A DNA stretch of 64,000 nucleotides, taken from positions 1 through 64,000 of the forward strand of contig NZ_KB889688.1 of assembly GCF_000372745.1 (NCBI RefSeq), read 5' to 3'. The notes beneath the pieces were generated by a model, which was not told the origin of the DNA, did no database searches, and saw only the letters and a program-made list of their open reading frames with translations. Each line of letters begins with the position of its first letter. The first letter of the stretch is position 1. The DNA is from Embleya scabrispora DSM 41855. Its GTDB lineage: Bacteria; Actinomycetota; Actinomycetes; Streptomycetales; Streptomycetaceae. Positions 35,968 through 45,027 of the stretch are shown one piece after another. Made by a program: the position numbers and the translations under genes.

Positions 35968-37130
35968 TAGACCGCCGCCCGGACGCCGGCCGCGGCCCGC
36001 ACCGCGGCGACCACCCGGTCCTGCTGTGCCTCGGTCAAATCGTGGAACAGCGGCAGGATCAGCGAGTCCCGGGTCAGCCGCTCGGTGGCGGGCAGCGGCA
36101 CGTGTTCGACGTCGGCATAGGCCGGTTCCAGATGCGCGGCCATGATCCCGCGCCGCGCCGAGATGCCCGCCCGGGCCAGTTCCCCGAGCAGGTCGTCGCG
36201 CGACATCGGGAAGTCCTCGGGCAGCAGCACCCAGAACGCCTGATAGTTGGTCAGCCCGTGGGCCGGATCGGCCGCCGTCTCCAACCCGGCCACCCCGGCG
36301 AGCAACTCACGGTATCGAGCCGCCAGTTCTCGACGCCTGGCGACCATCGCGGGCAGCCGGCCCAACTGCACCAGGCCGACCGCCGCCTGGATGTCGGTCA
36401 TCCGGTAGTTGAAGCCGAGTTCGTCGTAGCTCTCCACCACCGGCGCACCGCCCGCGCGATCCGCCGCGTCCCGATCGGCCGCGCTCACGCTCATCCCGTG
36501 CTCGCGCAACCGGCGCAGCCGCGGTGCCGCGCTCTCGCGCGCGAGCGTGAGCATGCCGCCCTCGCCGGTGGTCAGCAGTTTGCGCGGGTGGAAGGAGAAC
36601 GTCGCGGACATCGCCCCGGCGCCCACCGGACGACCCCGGTACGTCGAGCCCGCCGCGCACGCCGCGTCCTCCACCACCACGATGCCGCGGGCGTCCACCA
36701 GCGCCCGCACACCGTCCAGGTCGGCCGGAATGCCGCCCTGGTCGACCAGGATCACCGCGCGCGTCGCGGCGGTGAGCACCGGCTCGATCGTCTGCGGACT
36801 CAGGTTCCCGGTGGCGAGCTCGACATCGGCGAACACCGGGCGCGCGCCCACGTAGCGCACCGCGTTGGCGGTGGCCACGAAGGACAGCGACGGCACCACG
36901 ACCTCGTCACCCGGCCCCACACCGGCGTTGATCAGTGCCAGATGCAGCGCCGTGGTGCACGAGGACACGGCGATCGCCGCGGGCACCTCGACATACTCCG
37001 CGAACGCCCGCTCGAAGGCGGCCACCCGAGGTCCCTGGGCCACCCACCCGGAGCGCACCGCGTCCGCCGCGGCAACGGCCTCCTCCTCGCCCATCCAGGG
37101 CCGCATCACCGGAATTCGTTCCATGCTCAT
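35967..37130 (-). CDS. DegT/DnrJ-family sugar aminotransferase (PglE-like)
   Basis: A 387-residue PLP aminotransferase of the sugar-nucleotide type. Seen: the opening IPVMRPWMGEEEAVAAADAV with SGWVAQGPRVAAFE, AIAVSSCTTALHLAL, the PLP region VVVEDAACAAGSTY, Lys in SFHPRKLLTTGEGGM, and RMTDIQAAVGLVQL. The pattern RKLLTTGEGG and the PglD-like neighbour favour a 4-amino-forming clade such as PglE, but this is not certain. ATG 37130 has GGGGAAGG four bases upstream; ATG 37124 is an alternative. It begins 97 bp after the epimerase gene and is coupled to the acetyltransferase. Confidence 0.87.
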   Translation of the reverse strand: MSMERIPVMRPWMGEEEAVAAADAVRSGWVAQGPRVAAFERAFAEYVEVPAAIAVSSCTTALHLALINAGVGPGDEVVVPSLSFVATANAVRYVGARPVFADVELATGNLSPQTIEPVLTAATRAVILVDQGGIPADLDGVRALVDARGIVVVEDAACAAGSTYRGRPVGAGAMSATFSFHPRKLLTTGEGGMLTLARESAAPRLRRLREHGMSVSAADRDAADRAGGAPVVESYDELGFNYRMTDIQAAVGLVQLGRLPAMVARRRELAARYRELLAGVAGLETAADPAHGLTNYQAFWVLLPEDFPMSRDDLLGELARAGISARRGIMAAHLEPAYADVEHVPLPATERLTRDSLILPLFHDLTEAQQDRVVAAVRAAAGVRAAV

Positions 37131-37227
37131 CGTGCCTTCCCCCAGTCCGGTCGCCCGCCCATACCCGTCCCGCCCGCGTCCGCCCCGCACCCGGTACCCA
37201 CCGAACCCCCTCGGTGCCCCGATCGGC

Positions 37228-38193
37228 TCAGACCGCGTCCCGCCACCACGCCACCAGTCGGCGCAGCCCCTCGTCGATGTCCACCTCCGCGGTGAAGCCC
37301 AACTCCCTCGCGGCCTTGGTGGTATCGGCCAGTCGCCGGGTCACCCCACCGCTCGCGCGCGCCGGGCCGTACTCGATGCCCAGCCCGTCCGCGCCCATCA
37401 CCGCCAGCAGCCGCTCGGCCAGTCCGCGCAGCGAAGTCTCGCTCCCGGACGCGATGTTGAACACTTCTCCGGCGGCATCGGCTTGCGCGGCAAGGAGGTT
37501 GGCACGTGCGATGTCCTCGGTGTACACGAAGTCCATGGTCTGCAGGCCGTCGCCGAAGATCAACGGGGGTTCCCCCTTGCCGATCCGCTCCATCCAGCGG
37601 ATCAGCACCTCGGTGTACAGGCCGTGCACGTCCATCCGCGGGCCGTAGACGTTGAAGTAGCGCAGCGCCACGTAGTCCAGGCCGTACATCGCCCGGAAGC
37701 TGCGCAGCAGGCCCTCGTTGAACAGCTTGGCCGCGCCGTAGAGCGTGTCGTTGTCGTACGGGTGGTGCAGCTCGGTGGTCGGGAACTGTTCGGCGAGCCC
37801 GTAGACCGACGCCGAGGAGGAGGTGACCACCTTGCGCACGTCGGCGGCGACCGCCGCCTCCATGACGTCGTAGGTGCCGTCCACGAGCACCTCCAGCGCG
37901 AGCCGGGGTTCCTCCACGCACTGCGTGATCCGGATCGCGGCGAGGTGGAAGAGCACATCGGCGCCCGGCATCAGCCGGGCCAGCAGCGGCCGGTCGCGGA
38001 TGTCGCCGTCGACCAGCTCGACCCGCTCGTCGGTCAGCGCCGCGGCCAGGTTGCCCCGGTGCCCGCGGGTCAGGTTGTCCAGGACGACCACCCGCGCGGC
38101 CCCGGCGGCGAGCAGCCGGTCGACGATCGTGGACCCGATGGTCCCCGCGCCGCCGGTGACCACACAGCGCGAACCGGCGATCTCGACACCCAT
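37228..38193 (-). CDS. NAD-dependent sugar epimerase/dehydratase (SDR)
   Basis: A 321-residue extended SDR. Seen: the NAD motif VVTGGAGTIGSTIVDRLL, Asp-Asn after the second strand (VVLDNLTRGH), LFHLAAI, the catalytic Ser-Ser region TSSSASVYG and the YxxxK pair in YGAAKLFNE. The substrate-binding motif RYFNVYGPRM and C-terminal FNIASGSETSL follow. It is closest in pattern to GalE/WbpP-type UDP-HexNAc 4-epimerases rather than to the 4,6-dehydratases. ATG 38193 overlaps the stop of the Gfo/Idh gene (TGATG). Confidence 0.85.
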   Translation of the reverse strand: MGVEIAGSRCVVTGGAGTIGSTIVDRLLAAGAARVVVLDNLTRGHRGNLAAALTDERVELVDGDIRDRPLLARLMPGADVLFHLAAIRITQCVEEPRLALEVLVDGTYDVMEAAVAADVRKVVTSSSASVYGLAEQFPTTELHHPYDNDTLYGAAKLFNEGLLRSFRAMYGLDYVALRYFNVYGPRMDVHGLYTEVLIRWMERIGKGEPPLIFGDGLQTMDFVYTEDIARANLLAAQADAAGEVFNIASGSETSLRGLAERLLAVMGADGLGIEYGPARASGGVTRRLADTTKAARELGFTAEVDIDEGLRRLVAWWRDAV

Positions 38194-39251
38194 CAGAGTT
38201 CTCCCACCGCGACGGTGGCGCCGCCCAGGTCCAGGCTGCGCGAGGCGGCCTCCAACAGTTCCAGTACCCGCAGACCCGCGCGACCGTCGGTCAGCGCCGG
38301 CCGGGACGTGCCGATCGCGTCGGCGAACTCGGCCATCACCGCGCGCAGCGCCTCCCGCTCGGGCAGCGCGGGCGAGACCACGTCGCCCACCCGGTAGGAG
38401 ATCAGCTTCTCCCGCCGCGCCTCCCGGCTGAGCGCGGCGTCCTCGGCGAGGTCGATGCCCTTGTCGTGCACCTGGAGTCGGGCCGCGGGATTGGTGTCGT
38501 CCCACACCAGGGTGCGCCGGGAGCCGCCGATGATGGTGGTGCGCACCTTGGTCGGCGAGAGCCAGTTCACATGCACGTGTGCGATGGCCTCGTTGCTCAG
38601 CCGCAACACCAGGTAGGCCAGGCAGGCCCGGCCGGTGCCGAGCGGGTCCGCGCCGTGGGCCGCCACCGACACCGGGCGCACCCCGGGCGGCAGGATGAAG
38701 TCCAGGATGGACAGATCGTGCGGCGCGAGGTCCCACAACACGTCCACGTCCGGCTGGACCAGGCCCAGGTTGATCCGTACCGAGTCGAAGAAGCGGATGT
38801 CGCCCAGCTCGCCGCCGTGGATCAGCTCGCGGATGTACCGGACCACCGGCATGTAGCAGAACGTGTGATCGCACATCAGCGTCAGCCCGTTGCGCTCGGC
38901 CAGTTCGACCAGCTTGACCGCGTCCGCGTGCTCGGCCGTGATCGGCTTCTCGACCAGGACGTGCTTGCCCGCCTCCAGCGCCGCCGCGACCAGCTCGAAG
39001 TGCGTCGCGGCCGGCGTCGCGATCGCCACGGCGTGCACCGCGGGGTCGGCGAGCACCTCCTGATAGGACGTGCTCACCCGGACGGTGCTGTAATCCCCCA
39101 GCACCGCACGGGCCCGCGCCTCGTCGAGATCACACAGCCATTCCAGCCGCAGAGCCGGTGTGGCCTGCGCGTTGCGCACCAGATTGGGGCCCCAGTAGCC
39201 GGCCCCTATGACGGCGAGCCCGATGGCTCGCCCAGACCCGGAATTCGACAT
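38193..39251 (-). CDS. Gfo/Idh/MocA oxidoreductase (WbpB-like)
   Basis: A 352-residue NAD-dependent dehydrogenase. The Rossmann start is IGLAVIGAGYWGPNLVRN, with the signature GKHVLVEKPITAEHADA (the EKP motif). The C-terminal domain shows RFFDSVRINLGLVQPDVDVLWDLAPHDLSIL, a pattern I associate with the WbpB/WlbA clade that oxidises C3 of UDP-GlcNAcA. It heads the minus-strand sugar operon; all downstream genes except one are joined by overlaps. Its partner is the UDP-sugar 6-dehydrogenase at 30.7 kb, which would make its substrate. A myo-inositol-type substrate cannot be excluded from sequence alone. Confidence 0.85.
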   Translation of the reverse strand: MSNSGSGRAIGLAVIGAGYWGPNLVRNAQATPALRLEWLCDLDEARARAVLGDYSTVRVSTSYQEVLADPAVHAVAIATPAATHFELVAAALEAGKHVLVEKPITAEHADAVKLVELAERNGLTLMCDHTFCYMPVVRYIRELIHGGELGDIRFFDSVRINLGLVQPDVDVLWDLAPHDLSILDFILPPGVRPVSVAAHGADPLGTGRACLAYLVLRLSNEAIAHVHVNWLSPTKVRTTIIGGSRRTLVWDDTNPAARLQVHDKGIDLAEDAALSREARREKLISYRVGDVVSPALPEREALRAVMAEFADAIGTSRPALTDGRAGLRVLELLEAASRSLDLGGATVAVGEL

Positions 39252-39540
39252 GACGGATCGTCAACTCCCCTTGCAACCCCCCGGCCGCGCGGGCCCAGCC
39301 GCCGCACGGCACCCCCACTCGAACGAAGCTAGCGTCCGATCCGCTCCGCCGCGGGCCAACCGGGAAATCCGCGGGTCGGACCGAACTGCAAAGATCTTTC
39401 CGGGAGTCCCGGTTACACGGGTCGCCGAGACGTTTGGCACGCTGTTGCACGCACAGTCACGATCCGGGCGCCGGCATGATCGATCCGTCGACACAAGCCG
39501 CGTCGACCGAAGCAGCACATGAACGAGAAGGGAACGCCAC

Positions 39541-40056
39541 GTGGCCGCGGGTACTCCGACGACGACACTGGCGAAGGAACGTACGGCGGAAGTGGATCCG
39601 GAACTCGAACCGGCGGGTCCCGACCCGCGCGAGAGGGGTGCGCCCGGGGGCACCCGCGAGAGCATCCTCCCGGCCGTGGCGGCCGCGCTGTTCATCGGCA
39701 AGCGCATCCGCACCCGGGCCGGTGCCAAGGGCGACACCGTGCCGACGGCGCATCCGCTGGTCCGGGACTTCCTGATGGCCCTCCCGGTCGAGGCACGCGA
39801 GCGCTGGCGGGGCCGCTGCCCCGAGGTCGAGCTGGTGTCCGAGCACCTTTTCGAGGCCGAGGCGGCGCGCACCAAGCGGGCGGCCCGGCGGCCGTTCACC
39901 GTGCAGGAGGCACGACGCTCGCTCAAGGGGGCCAAGCTGACCCTGCGCCGGATCCGCGAGGACGGCGACCCACGACACGACACGTATCAACCGCCGTGTC
40001 GATCCTGCGCACCGATGCTCGAACACTTCGGCGTCGCGCCGACGGAAAGCGGCTGA
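39541..40056 (+). CDS. YwqJ-type nucleic-acid/nucleotide deaminase-like protein
   Basis: A 171-residue protein with a deaminase-fold zinc signature: Cys93-Pro-Glu95 (in GRCPEVELVSEHLF) as the C-x-E half, and PPCRSC (Cys153, Cys156) as the C-x2-C half. This is the spacing of YwqJ-family deaminases, known as toxin tips or as free-standing copies in actinomycetes. All predicted zinc ligands and the catalytic Glu are present, so it may be active. There is no signal peptide or secretion domain. The GTG start 39541 has AAGGGA upstream. A SUKH-3 gene begins one base after the stop. Confidence 0.72.
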   Translation: MAAGTPTTTLAKERTAEVDPELEPAGPDPRERGAPGGTRESILPAVAAALFIGKRIRTRAGAKGDTVPTAHPLVRDFLMALPVEARERWRGRCPEVELVSEHLFEAEAARTKRAARRPFTVQEARRSLKGAKLTLRRIREDGDPRHDTYQPPCRSCAPMLEHFGVAPTESG

Positions 40057-40057
40057 C

Positions 40058-40540
40058 GTGTCCCGCTTCTCCACCGACGTGGTGCACGAACTCAAGCGGG
40101 CCGGCTGGACCGTGGGTCGACGCCGGCTGGCCCAGGCCGAGGCGTGGGCCCGGCAGATCAGCGACCACGAGTCGCCCGACGGGCACCGGCACAGCGTGTT
40201 CCCGGCGGCGCTGGTGGCCTGGGCCGAGTTCGGCACGCTGCACTTCGCCATCGGCGGCGCGGGCAAGGACGTGCTCCGCCGACCCTTCACCATCGACCCC
40301 ACCCGAGGGCTGCACCTGCCGCGCACGCTCACCGACGTGGGCCGCGCGCTGGGCACCCCGCTGGCCCCGCTGGGCGACGAGGACGACGGCAGCAGCTATC
40401 TGGCGATCGACCCGAGCGGCCGGGTGTTCGGCCTGGACCACACCGGCGAGTGGTTCATCGGCTCGTCGATGGACACCGCGATCAGCACGCTGGTCCTGGG
40501 GCTGGCGCCGGTGCGCATCCGCGACAACGGGCGCTGGTAG
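40058..40540 (+). CDS. SUKH-3-domain protein (immunity-type)
   Basis: A 160-residue protein of the SUKH (SMI1/KNR4) superfamily, subgroup 3. The features are an N-terminal helix pair (DVVHELKRAGWTVGRRRLAQAEAWA), the LVAWAEFGTLHFAIGG core and the C-terminal YLAIDPSGRVFGLDHTGEWFIGSSMDTAI. SUKH proteins commonly neutralise nuclease or deaminase toxins. GTG 40058 lies one base after the deaminase stop, so the two are co-translated, supporting a dedicated partnership. Confidence 0.78.
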   Translation: MSRFSTDVVHELKRAGWTVGRRRLAQAEAWARQISDHESPDGHRHSVFPAALVAWAEFGTLHFAIGGAGKDVLRRPFTIDPTRGLHLPRTLTDVGRALGTPLAPLGDEDDGSSYLAIDPSGRVFGLDHTGEWFIGSSMDTAISTLVLGLAPVRIRDNGRW

Positions 40541-40556
40541 CCGCCCGGATACGGCC

Positions 40557-40587
40557 GAGGGCGGGTCTCCCCGGGGAGCCCGCCCTC
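40557..40587. terminator. Bidirectional terminator between SUKH-3 and pth genes
   Basis: GAGGGCGGG...CTCC pairs with GGAG...CCGCCCTC, interrupted by one bulged T. It lies 16 bases after the SUKH-3 stop and about 55 bases before the end of convergent pth. Confidence 0.7.
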
Positions 40588-40641
40588 ACTCGTGCATCCC
40601 GTACAAGACGGTCGGGTTTCGGGTGTTCCGACCGCCGTCGG

Positions 40642-41238
40642 TCAGGTGTTGAAGGTGTTCTGCGCGCGCTCCAGACCCTCGCGAACCAGCGCCTCGCACG
40701 CGTCGGCCGCACGATCCACCTCGAACGCGAGTTCCTTGCGCTCGGTCGCGGAGAAGTCCTTGAGCACGAACGCGGCGACGTCCATCCGCCCGGGCGGGCG
40801 ACCGATGCCGAACCGCACCCGCAGGTAGTCGGGTCCGAGCGACCTGGTGATCGACTTCAGGCCGTTGTGCCCGTTGTCGCCGCCACCGCGCTTGAGCCGC
40901 AGCACGCCGAAGTCGACGTCCAACTCGTCGTGGACCGCGATGATGTTCGCGACCGGGATCTTGTAGAAGTCGCGCAGCGCGGTCACCGGACCGCCGGACA
41001 GGTTCATGAACGACATCGGCTTGGCCAGCACCACCCGGTGCGGGCCGATCCGGGTCTCCACCACCTGAGCGCGCGACTTGTGCGCCTTGAACTTCGAACG
41101 ATCCCGCTCGGCGAGCAGATCGACGACCATGAACCCGACGTTGTGGCGATTCCCGGCGTACTCGGGCCCGGGATTGCCGAGGCCCACGACCAACCACGGA
41201 CTGTTCTCCGTGCCGGCGTGGGCCTGCGACTCACTCAT
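40642..41238 (-). CDS. pth: Peptidyl-tRNA hydrolase
   Basis: A 198-residue enzyme that releases peptidyl-tRNAs that drop off ribosomes. Motifs: [25 protein letters not shown] with the catalytic His after the first Asn, [23 protein letters not shown] with the catalytic Asp, and [15 protein letters not shown]. The N-terminus has about 12 extra polar residues before the first strand. ATG 41238; the gene follows rplY by 42 bp, the usual rplY-pth order. Confidence 0.97.
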   Translation of the reverse strand: MSESQAHAGTENSPWLVVGLGNPGPEYAGNRHNVGFMVVDLLAERDRSKFKAHKSRAQVVETRIGPHRVVLAKPMSFMNLSGGPVTALRDFYKIPVANIIAVHDELDVDFGVLRLKRGGGDNGHNGLKSITRSLGPDYLRVRFGIGRPPGRMDVAAFVLKDFSATERKELAFEVDRAADACEALVREGLERAQNTFNT

Positions 41239-41280
41239 GATGTTGTTGTCCCCGCGTTCGTCCTACGACAACGGACCCGA

Positions 41281-41859
41281 TCAGGCCTCGTCGGCCGTGG
41301 TCTCCTCGGCGGTCGGCTCCGGAGCCGACGGGGTGAGGATGTGCAGGATGACCGCTTCGGGGTCGCCCGCGAGCGCGGTGCCCTTCGGCAGCTTGATGTC
41401 CTTGGCGTGCACCGAGGCGCCCGGCTCCAGGCCGGTCACGTCGATCTCGATGGTCTCGGGAAGCGCGGTCGCCTCGGCCTCGACGGGGAGCGCCGGGACG
41501 ACGGTCTCGAGCAGGCCGCCCGGGGCGATCTCGCCGACCGTGCTGACCGGAACCTCGACCGTGACCGTCTCGCCCTTCTGGACGATCAGGAGGTCGACGT
41601 GCTCCAGGTGACGCTTGATCGGGTGGCGCTGTACGTCCTTGGGCAGGGCGAGCTGCGCCTTGCCGTCGATGTCCAGCGAGAACAGGACGTTGGGGGTCTT
41701 GAGCGCGAGCATGAGCTCGTGGCCCGGAAGCGCAAGGTGGAGCGGAGCGGAGCCGTGACCGTAGAGGACGGCCGGCACCTTACCCGCGCGACGGGCGCGA
41801 CGGGCGGCACCCTTGCCGAACTCGGAACGCGGCTCGGCGACGATACGGACCTCGGACAC
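41281..41859 (-). CDS. rplY: Ribosomal protein L25 (CTC-type)
   Basis: A 192-residue long-form bL25 that binds 5S rRNA. The N-terminal 5S-binding domain (EFGKGAARRARRAGKVPAVLYGHG; LLIVQKGETVTVEVPV) is followed by the TL5/CTC C-terminal beta domain. The tail is acidic and disordered (EPTAEETTADEA). GTG 41859 is supported by GAGGAG eight bases upstream. The long CTC form is often stress-induced in Gram-positive bacteria. The leader of about 325 bp upstream is long enough for regulation. Confidence 0.96.
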   Translation of the reverse strand: MSEVRIVAEPRSEFGKGAARRARRAGKVPAVLYGHGSAPLHLALPGHELMLALKTPNVLFSLDIDGKAQLALPKDVQRHPIKRHLEHVDLLIVQKGETVTVEVPVSTVGEIAPGGLLETVVPALPVEAEATALPETIEIDVTGLEPGASVHAKDIKLPKGTALAGDPEAVILHILTPSAPEPTAEETTADEA

Positions 41860-42184
41860 GACGGGTACTCCTCGAACGACGCGATGGCGGATGGCGGGGC
41901 GGGGTCCCCATGGTGCGGATCGACTGCGGACGGTGATGGCCGGAGTCGGTTCGTAGGTGCCCGAGTGGCACCGGGTCCCCTGCAAAAGCCTTGGAGGAGT
42001 ACACGACACACAACTACCGCGTCGATCACGGAGCAAGTAGCGCGCATCCCTCGCCGGGCAACCCCGTTAGCCTACCCGCTCTTCTCGGTCACCCCGAAAT
42101 CGGGTCGCGCCGAGCGCCACTCGAACGAGTGACAGAGCACCCCCCATTCGGGGCAAGATACCTCGAAAAGCAGGTGGGCACACA
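41860..42184 (-). promoter_or_regulatory. Promoter and leader of rplY
   Basis: A non-coding stretch after the prs terminator. On the minus strand TAGGCT (42069-42074), with an upstream TTTCGG at 19 bp, is the best -10/-35 candidate, which would give a leader of about 200 bases. CCCGATTTCGGG near 42093-42104 is a short dyad overlapping that -35. No known riboswitch was recognised. Confidence 0.3.
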
Positions 42185-42216
42185 TACGCCGCCCGGCCCA
42201 ACGGCCGGGCGGCGTA
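42185..42216. terminator. Terminator of glmU-prs
   Basis: TACGCCGCCCGGCC (42185-42198) and GGCCGGGCGGCGTA (42203-42216) form a perfect 14-bp stem with a 4-base loop, 54 bases beyond the prs stop on the minus strand. Confidence 0.85.
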
Positions 42217-42269
42217 CGCGAGTTACAGCTCAAACGACCCATTCGGGCCGAGCCGGGCGGTGCCGTGGG

Positions 42270-43247
42270 TCAGCTGTGGCCGTCGAACAGGCTCGTGACC
42301 GAACCGTCCTCGAAGACCTCACGGATCGCACGGCCCACCATCGGGGCGATCGACAGGATGGTCAGCTTGTCGAACTGACGCCCCTCCTCGATCGGCAGCG
42401 AGTTGGTCACGATGACCTCGCTGATCCGCGAGTTCTTCAGCCGGTCCACGGCGGGGCCGGACAGCACCGCGTGGGTGGCGGCCACGATCACGTCGGCGGC
42501 GCCGTTCTCGTACAGCGCGTCGGCGGCGGCGCAGATCGTGCCACCGGTGTCGATCATGTCGTCGACCAGGACGCACGTACGGCCGGTGACGTCACCGACC
42601 ACCTCGTGCACGGTGACCTCGTTGGCGATGTTGGGGTCGCGACGCTTGTGGATGATCGCCAGCGGCGCGCCGAGGCGGTCCGTCCACTGGTCGGCCACCC
42701 GCACCCGGCCGGCGTCCGGGGAGACCACGGTGAGCCGCTCGCGGTCCACCCGCTTGCCGACGTGGTCGGCCAGCAGCGGCAGCGCGAACAGGTGGTCCAC
42801 CGGGCCGTCGAAGAAGCCCTGGATCTGCGACGTGTGCAGGTCCACGGCCATCAGCCGGTCGGCCCCCGCGGTCTTGAACAGGTCCGCCATCAGACGGGCC
42901 GAGATCGGCTCGCGACCGCGGTGCTTCTTGTCCTGCCGGGCATAGCCGTAGAAAGGCACGATGACCGTGATGCGCTTGGCGGAGGCCCGCTTGAGCGCGT
43001 CGATCATGATCAGCTGTTCCATGATCCACGTGTTGATCGGAGCCGTGTGGCTCTGGATCACGAACGCGTCGGCACCTCGCACGGAGTCCTCGAACCGTAC
43101 GTAGATCTCCCCGTTGGCGAACTCGAAGGCCTTGGTGGGAACGAGATCCGCACCGAGCTCCGAGGCCACCTCCTTCGCAAGTTCGGGGTGGGCCCTGCCC
43201 GTGAAGAGCATGAGCTTGCGCTCAGGCGTCACCTTGATCCCGCTCAC
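42270..43247 (-). CDS. prs: Ribose-phosphate pyrophosphokinase
   Basis: A 325-residue class I PRPP synthase (ribose-5-phosphate + ATP to PRPP + AMP). Seen: [20 protein letters not shown], the ATP-site region [33 protein letters not shown], and the PRPP-binding loop [13 protein letters not shown]. Its GTG start 43247 overlaps the glmU stop (GTGA), so PRPP synthesis is coupled to UDP-GlcNAc synthesis, a common actinobacterial order. Confidence 0.98.
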   Translation of the reverse strand: MSGIKVTPERKLMLFTGRAHPELAKEVASELGADLVPTKAFEFANGEIYVRFEDSVRGADAFVIQSHTAPINTWIMEQLIMIDALKRASAKRITVIVPFYGYARQDKKHRGREPISARLMADLFKTAGADRLMAVDLHTSQIQGFFDGPVDHLFALPLLADHVGKRVDRERLTVVSPDAGRVRVADQWTDRLGAPLAIIHKRRDPNIANEVTVHEVVGDVTGRTCVLVDDMIDTGGTICAAADALYENGAADVIVAATHAVLSGPAVDRLKNSRISEVIVTNSLPIEEGRQFDKLTILSIAPMVGRAIREVFEDGSVTSLFDGHS

Positions 43248-44782
43248 TGCACCGTCTCCTTGCCATTCGCCTCGGCAGAACCGTCGTTCGGCCCGGCCGT
43301 TGTGTGCACGTCACCCGAGTCGCCCTGCGTGACCGCGAGCGCGCGTTCGGCGGCCTGCGCCGAGGCCGTTCCCGCGCGTTTGCGTGCGACCCACCCGTCG
43401 ATGTTGCGCTGGCGCCCCCGCGCCACCGCCATCGCGCCGGGTGGGACATCTTCGGTGATCGCCGATCCGGCGGCCGTGTAGGCACCGTCGCCGATCTCGA
43501 TCGGGGCGATCAGCATGGTGTCGCTCCCCACCCGCACGTGGTCCCCGACCACCGTGTGGTGCTTGTTCACGCCGTCGTAGTTCACGAAGATCGTGGCCGC
43601 ACCGATATTGGTACCCACCCCGATGGTCGCATCCCCGACGTAGGACAGATGCGGCACCTTCGATCCCTCGCCCACCACGGCGTTCTTCATCTCCACGAAG
43701 CCGCCGACCTTGGCCCCCCGGGCGAGCCGGGTGCCCGGTCGCAGGTAGGTGTACGGACCCACGGTGGCCTCGGGGCCGATCTCGGCGCCCTCGCTCGTGG
43801 TGTTGTACACGTGGGCCCGCTCGCCGACGGCGGTGTCGCGCAGCGTGCAGTTGGGGCCCACCACGGCCTCGGCGGCGACGCTGGTCGCACCGTGCAGCTG
43901 GGTGTTGGGGTGGAGCACGGCATCCGGTTCGAACGTGGCGTCCACGTCGATCCAGGTGGTCGCGGGGTCGACCACGGTGACCCCGGCGCGCATCGCGGCC
44001 TCCACCAGGCGGTCGTTGAACACCCGACGCGCCTCGGCGAGCTGCACCCGGTCGTTGACGCCCAGGATCTCCCGGTGGTCCACGGCCGCGGCCGCGCCCA
44101 CCCGGTGCCCGCCCTCGCGCAGCACGTGCAGCGTGTCGGTGAGGTATTCCTCGCCCTGGCTGTTGTGCGGCGTGATCTGACCGAGCGCCTCGCGCAACAG
44201 CTTGCCGTCGAAGGCGTACACGCCGGAGTTGATCTCGGCGATCGCACGCTGGGCGGCGGAGGCGTCCTTGTGCTCGACGATCGCGGTGACGGCGCCGCGC
44301 CCGTCGGGGGTGTTCTCCCGGACGATCCGGCCGTAGCCGGTCGGGTCGGGCACGACCGCGGAGAGCACGGTGACGGCGTTGCCCTCGCTCTCGTGGGTCG
44401 CGACCAGCGCGGCCAGGCTGTCCGTGGTCAACAGCGGGGTGTCCCCGCATGTGACCAGGACCACGCCGTCCGGCTCCCGGTTGCTCTCGGCGAGCCCGTC
44501 CAGGGCGACGCGCACGGCGTGACCGGTGCCGTTCTGCTGCTCCTGGACGACCACCCGGGCGGCGGGGTCCAGCTCGGACAGGTAGCTCGCGACCTTGTCC
44601 CGGCCGTGGCCGACGACAACGATCAGGTCTTCGGGATCCAGCCGTCTGGCGGCCTCGACCACATGCCCGACCATGGCCCGACCGGCCAGGGCGTGCAACA
44701 CCTTCGGGGTGGTCTTGGAACGCATGCGGGTGCCCTCACCCGCAGCAAGTACGACGACGGCAGCCGGGCGGATGGGGCTCAC
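43244..44782 (-). CDS. glmU: Bifunctional UDP-GlcNAc pyrophosphorylase / GlcN-1-P acetyltransferase
   Basis: A 512-residue enzyme that makes UDP-GlcNAc, precursor of peptidoglycan and of the sugar nucleotides predicted at 30-39 kb. The N-terminal uridyltransferase has [30 protein letters not shown] and CGDTPLL. The C-terminal left-handed beta helix has [33 protein letters not shown] and [14 protein letters not shown] polar tail of about 45 residues follows [11 protein letters not shown] 44782 ([11 protein letters not shown]) is the likely start. The tRNA-Gln gene lies just upstream. Confidence 0.97.
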   Translation of the reverse strand: MSPIRPAAVVVLAAGEGTRMRSKTTPKVLHALAGRAMVGHVVEAARRLDPEDLIVVVGHGRDKVASYLSELDPAARVVVQEQQNGTGHAVRVALDGLAESNREPDGVVLVTCGDTPLLTTDSLAALVATHESEGNAVTVLSAVVPDPTGYGRIVRENTPDGRGAVTAIVEHKDASAAQRAIAEINSGVYAFDGKLLREALGQITPHNSQGEEYLTDTLHVLREGGHRVGAAAAVDHREILGVNDRVQLAEARRVFNDRLVEAAMRAGVTVVDPATTWIDVDATFEPDAVLHPNTQLHGATSVAAEAVVGPNCTLRDTAVGERAHVYNTTSEGAEIGPEATVGPYTYLRPGTRLARGAKVGGFVEMKNAVVGEGSKVPHLSYVGDATIGVGTNIGAATIFVNYDGVNKHHTVVGDHVRVGSDTMLIAPIEIGDGAYTAAGSAITEDVPPGAMAVARGRQRNIDGWVARKRAGTASAQAAERALAVTQGDSGDVHTTAGPNDGSAEANGKETVQ

Positions 44783-44954
44783 AGAGCAAGGCTCCTCGGC
44801 ATCGCTGGCGGGGGATGCCCGACGACTCCGAAGGCCGACTTCGGAGAAACGAGATGACGGCACGACGAAGCCGAGCCGAACAAACCGGGCCCTATGAGGA
44901 TAGCGCCGTCGGGAGAAGGCTCCACGCGCCGCTGCGGCCGGCACTGCCGAAAGG

Positions 44955-45027
44955 CTCCGCTACCAGGATTTGAACCTGGACCATGGGGACCAAAACCCCG
45001 TGTGCTGCCGAGTTACACCATAGCGGA
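44955..45027 (-). tRNA. tRNA-Gln (anticodon TTG)
   Basis: On the minus strand the 7-bp acceptor stem TCCGCTA/TAGCGGA closes the cloverleaf. The D-arm contains CTCGGCAGCAC. The anticodon stem GGGG/CCCC carries the loop TTTTGGT with anticodon TTG. The T-arm is CCAGGTTTGAATCCTGG. Discriminator G, with no encoded CCA. Placement upstream of glmU is common in streptomycetes. Confidence 0.95.

Noticed and set aside
29998-39251. Complete exopolysaccharide or natural-product gene cluster
   Set aside because: Only sugar-nucleotide genes and a methyltransferase-like gene are present. There is no glycosyltransferase, Wzx/Wzy, ABC exporter, PKS or NRPS, so a full cluster cannot be claimed.
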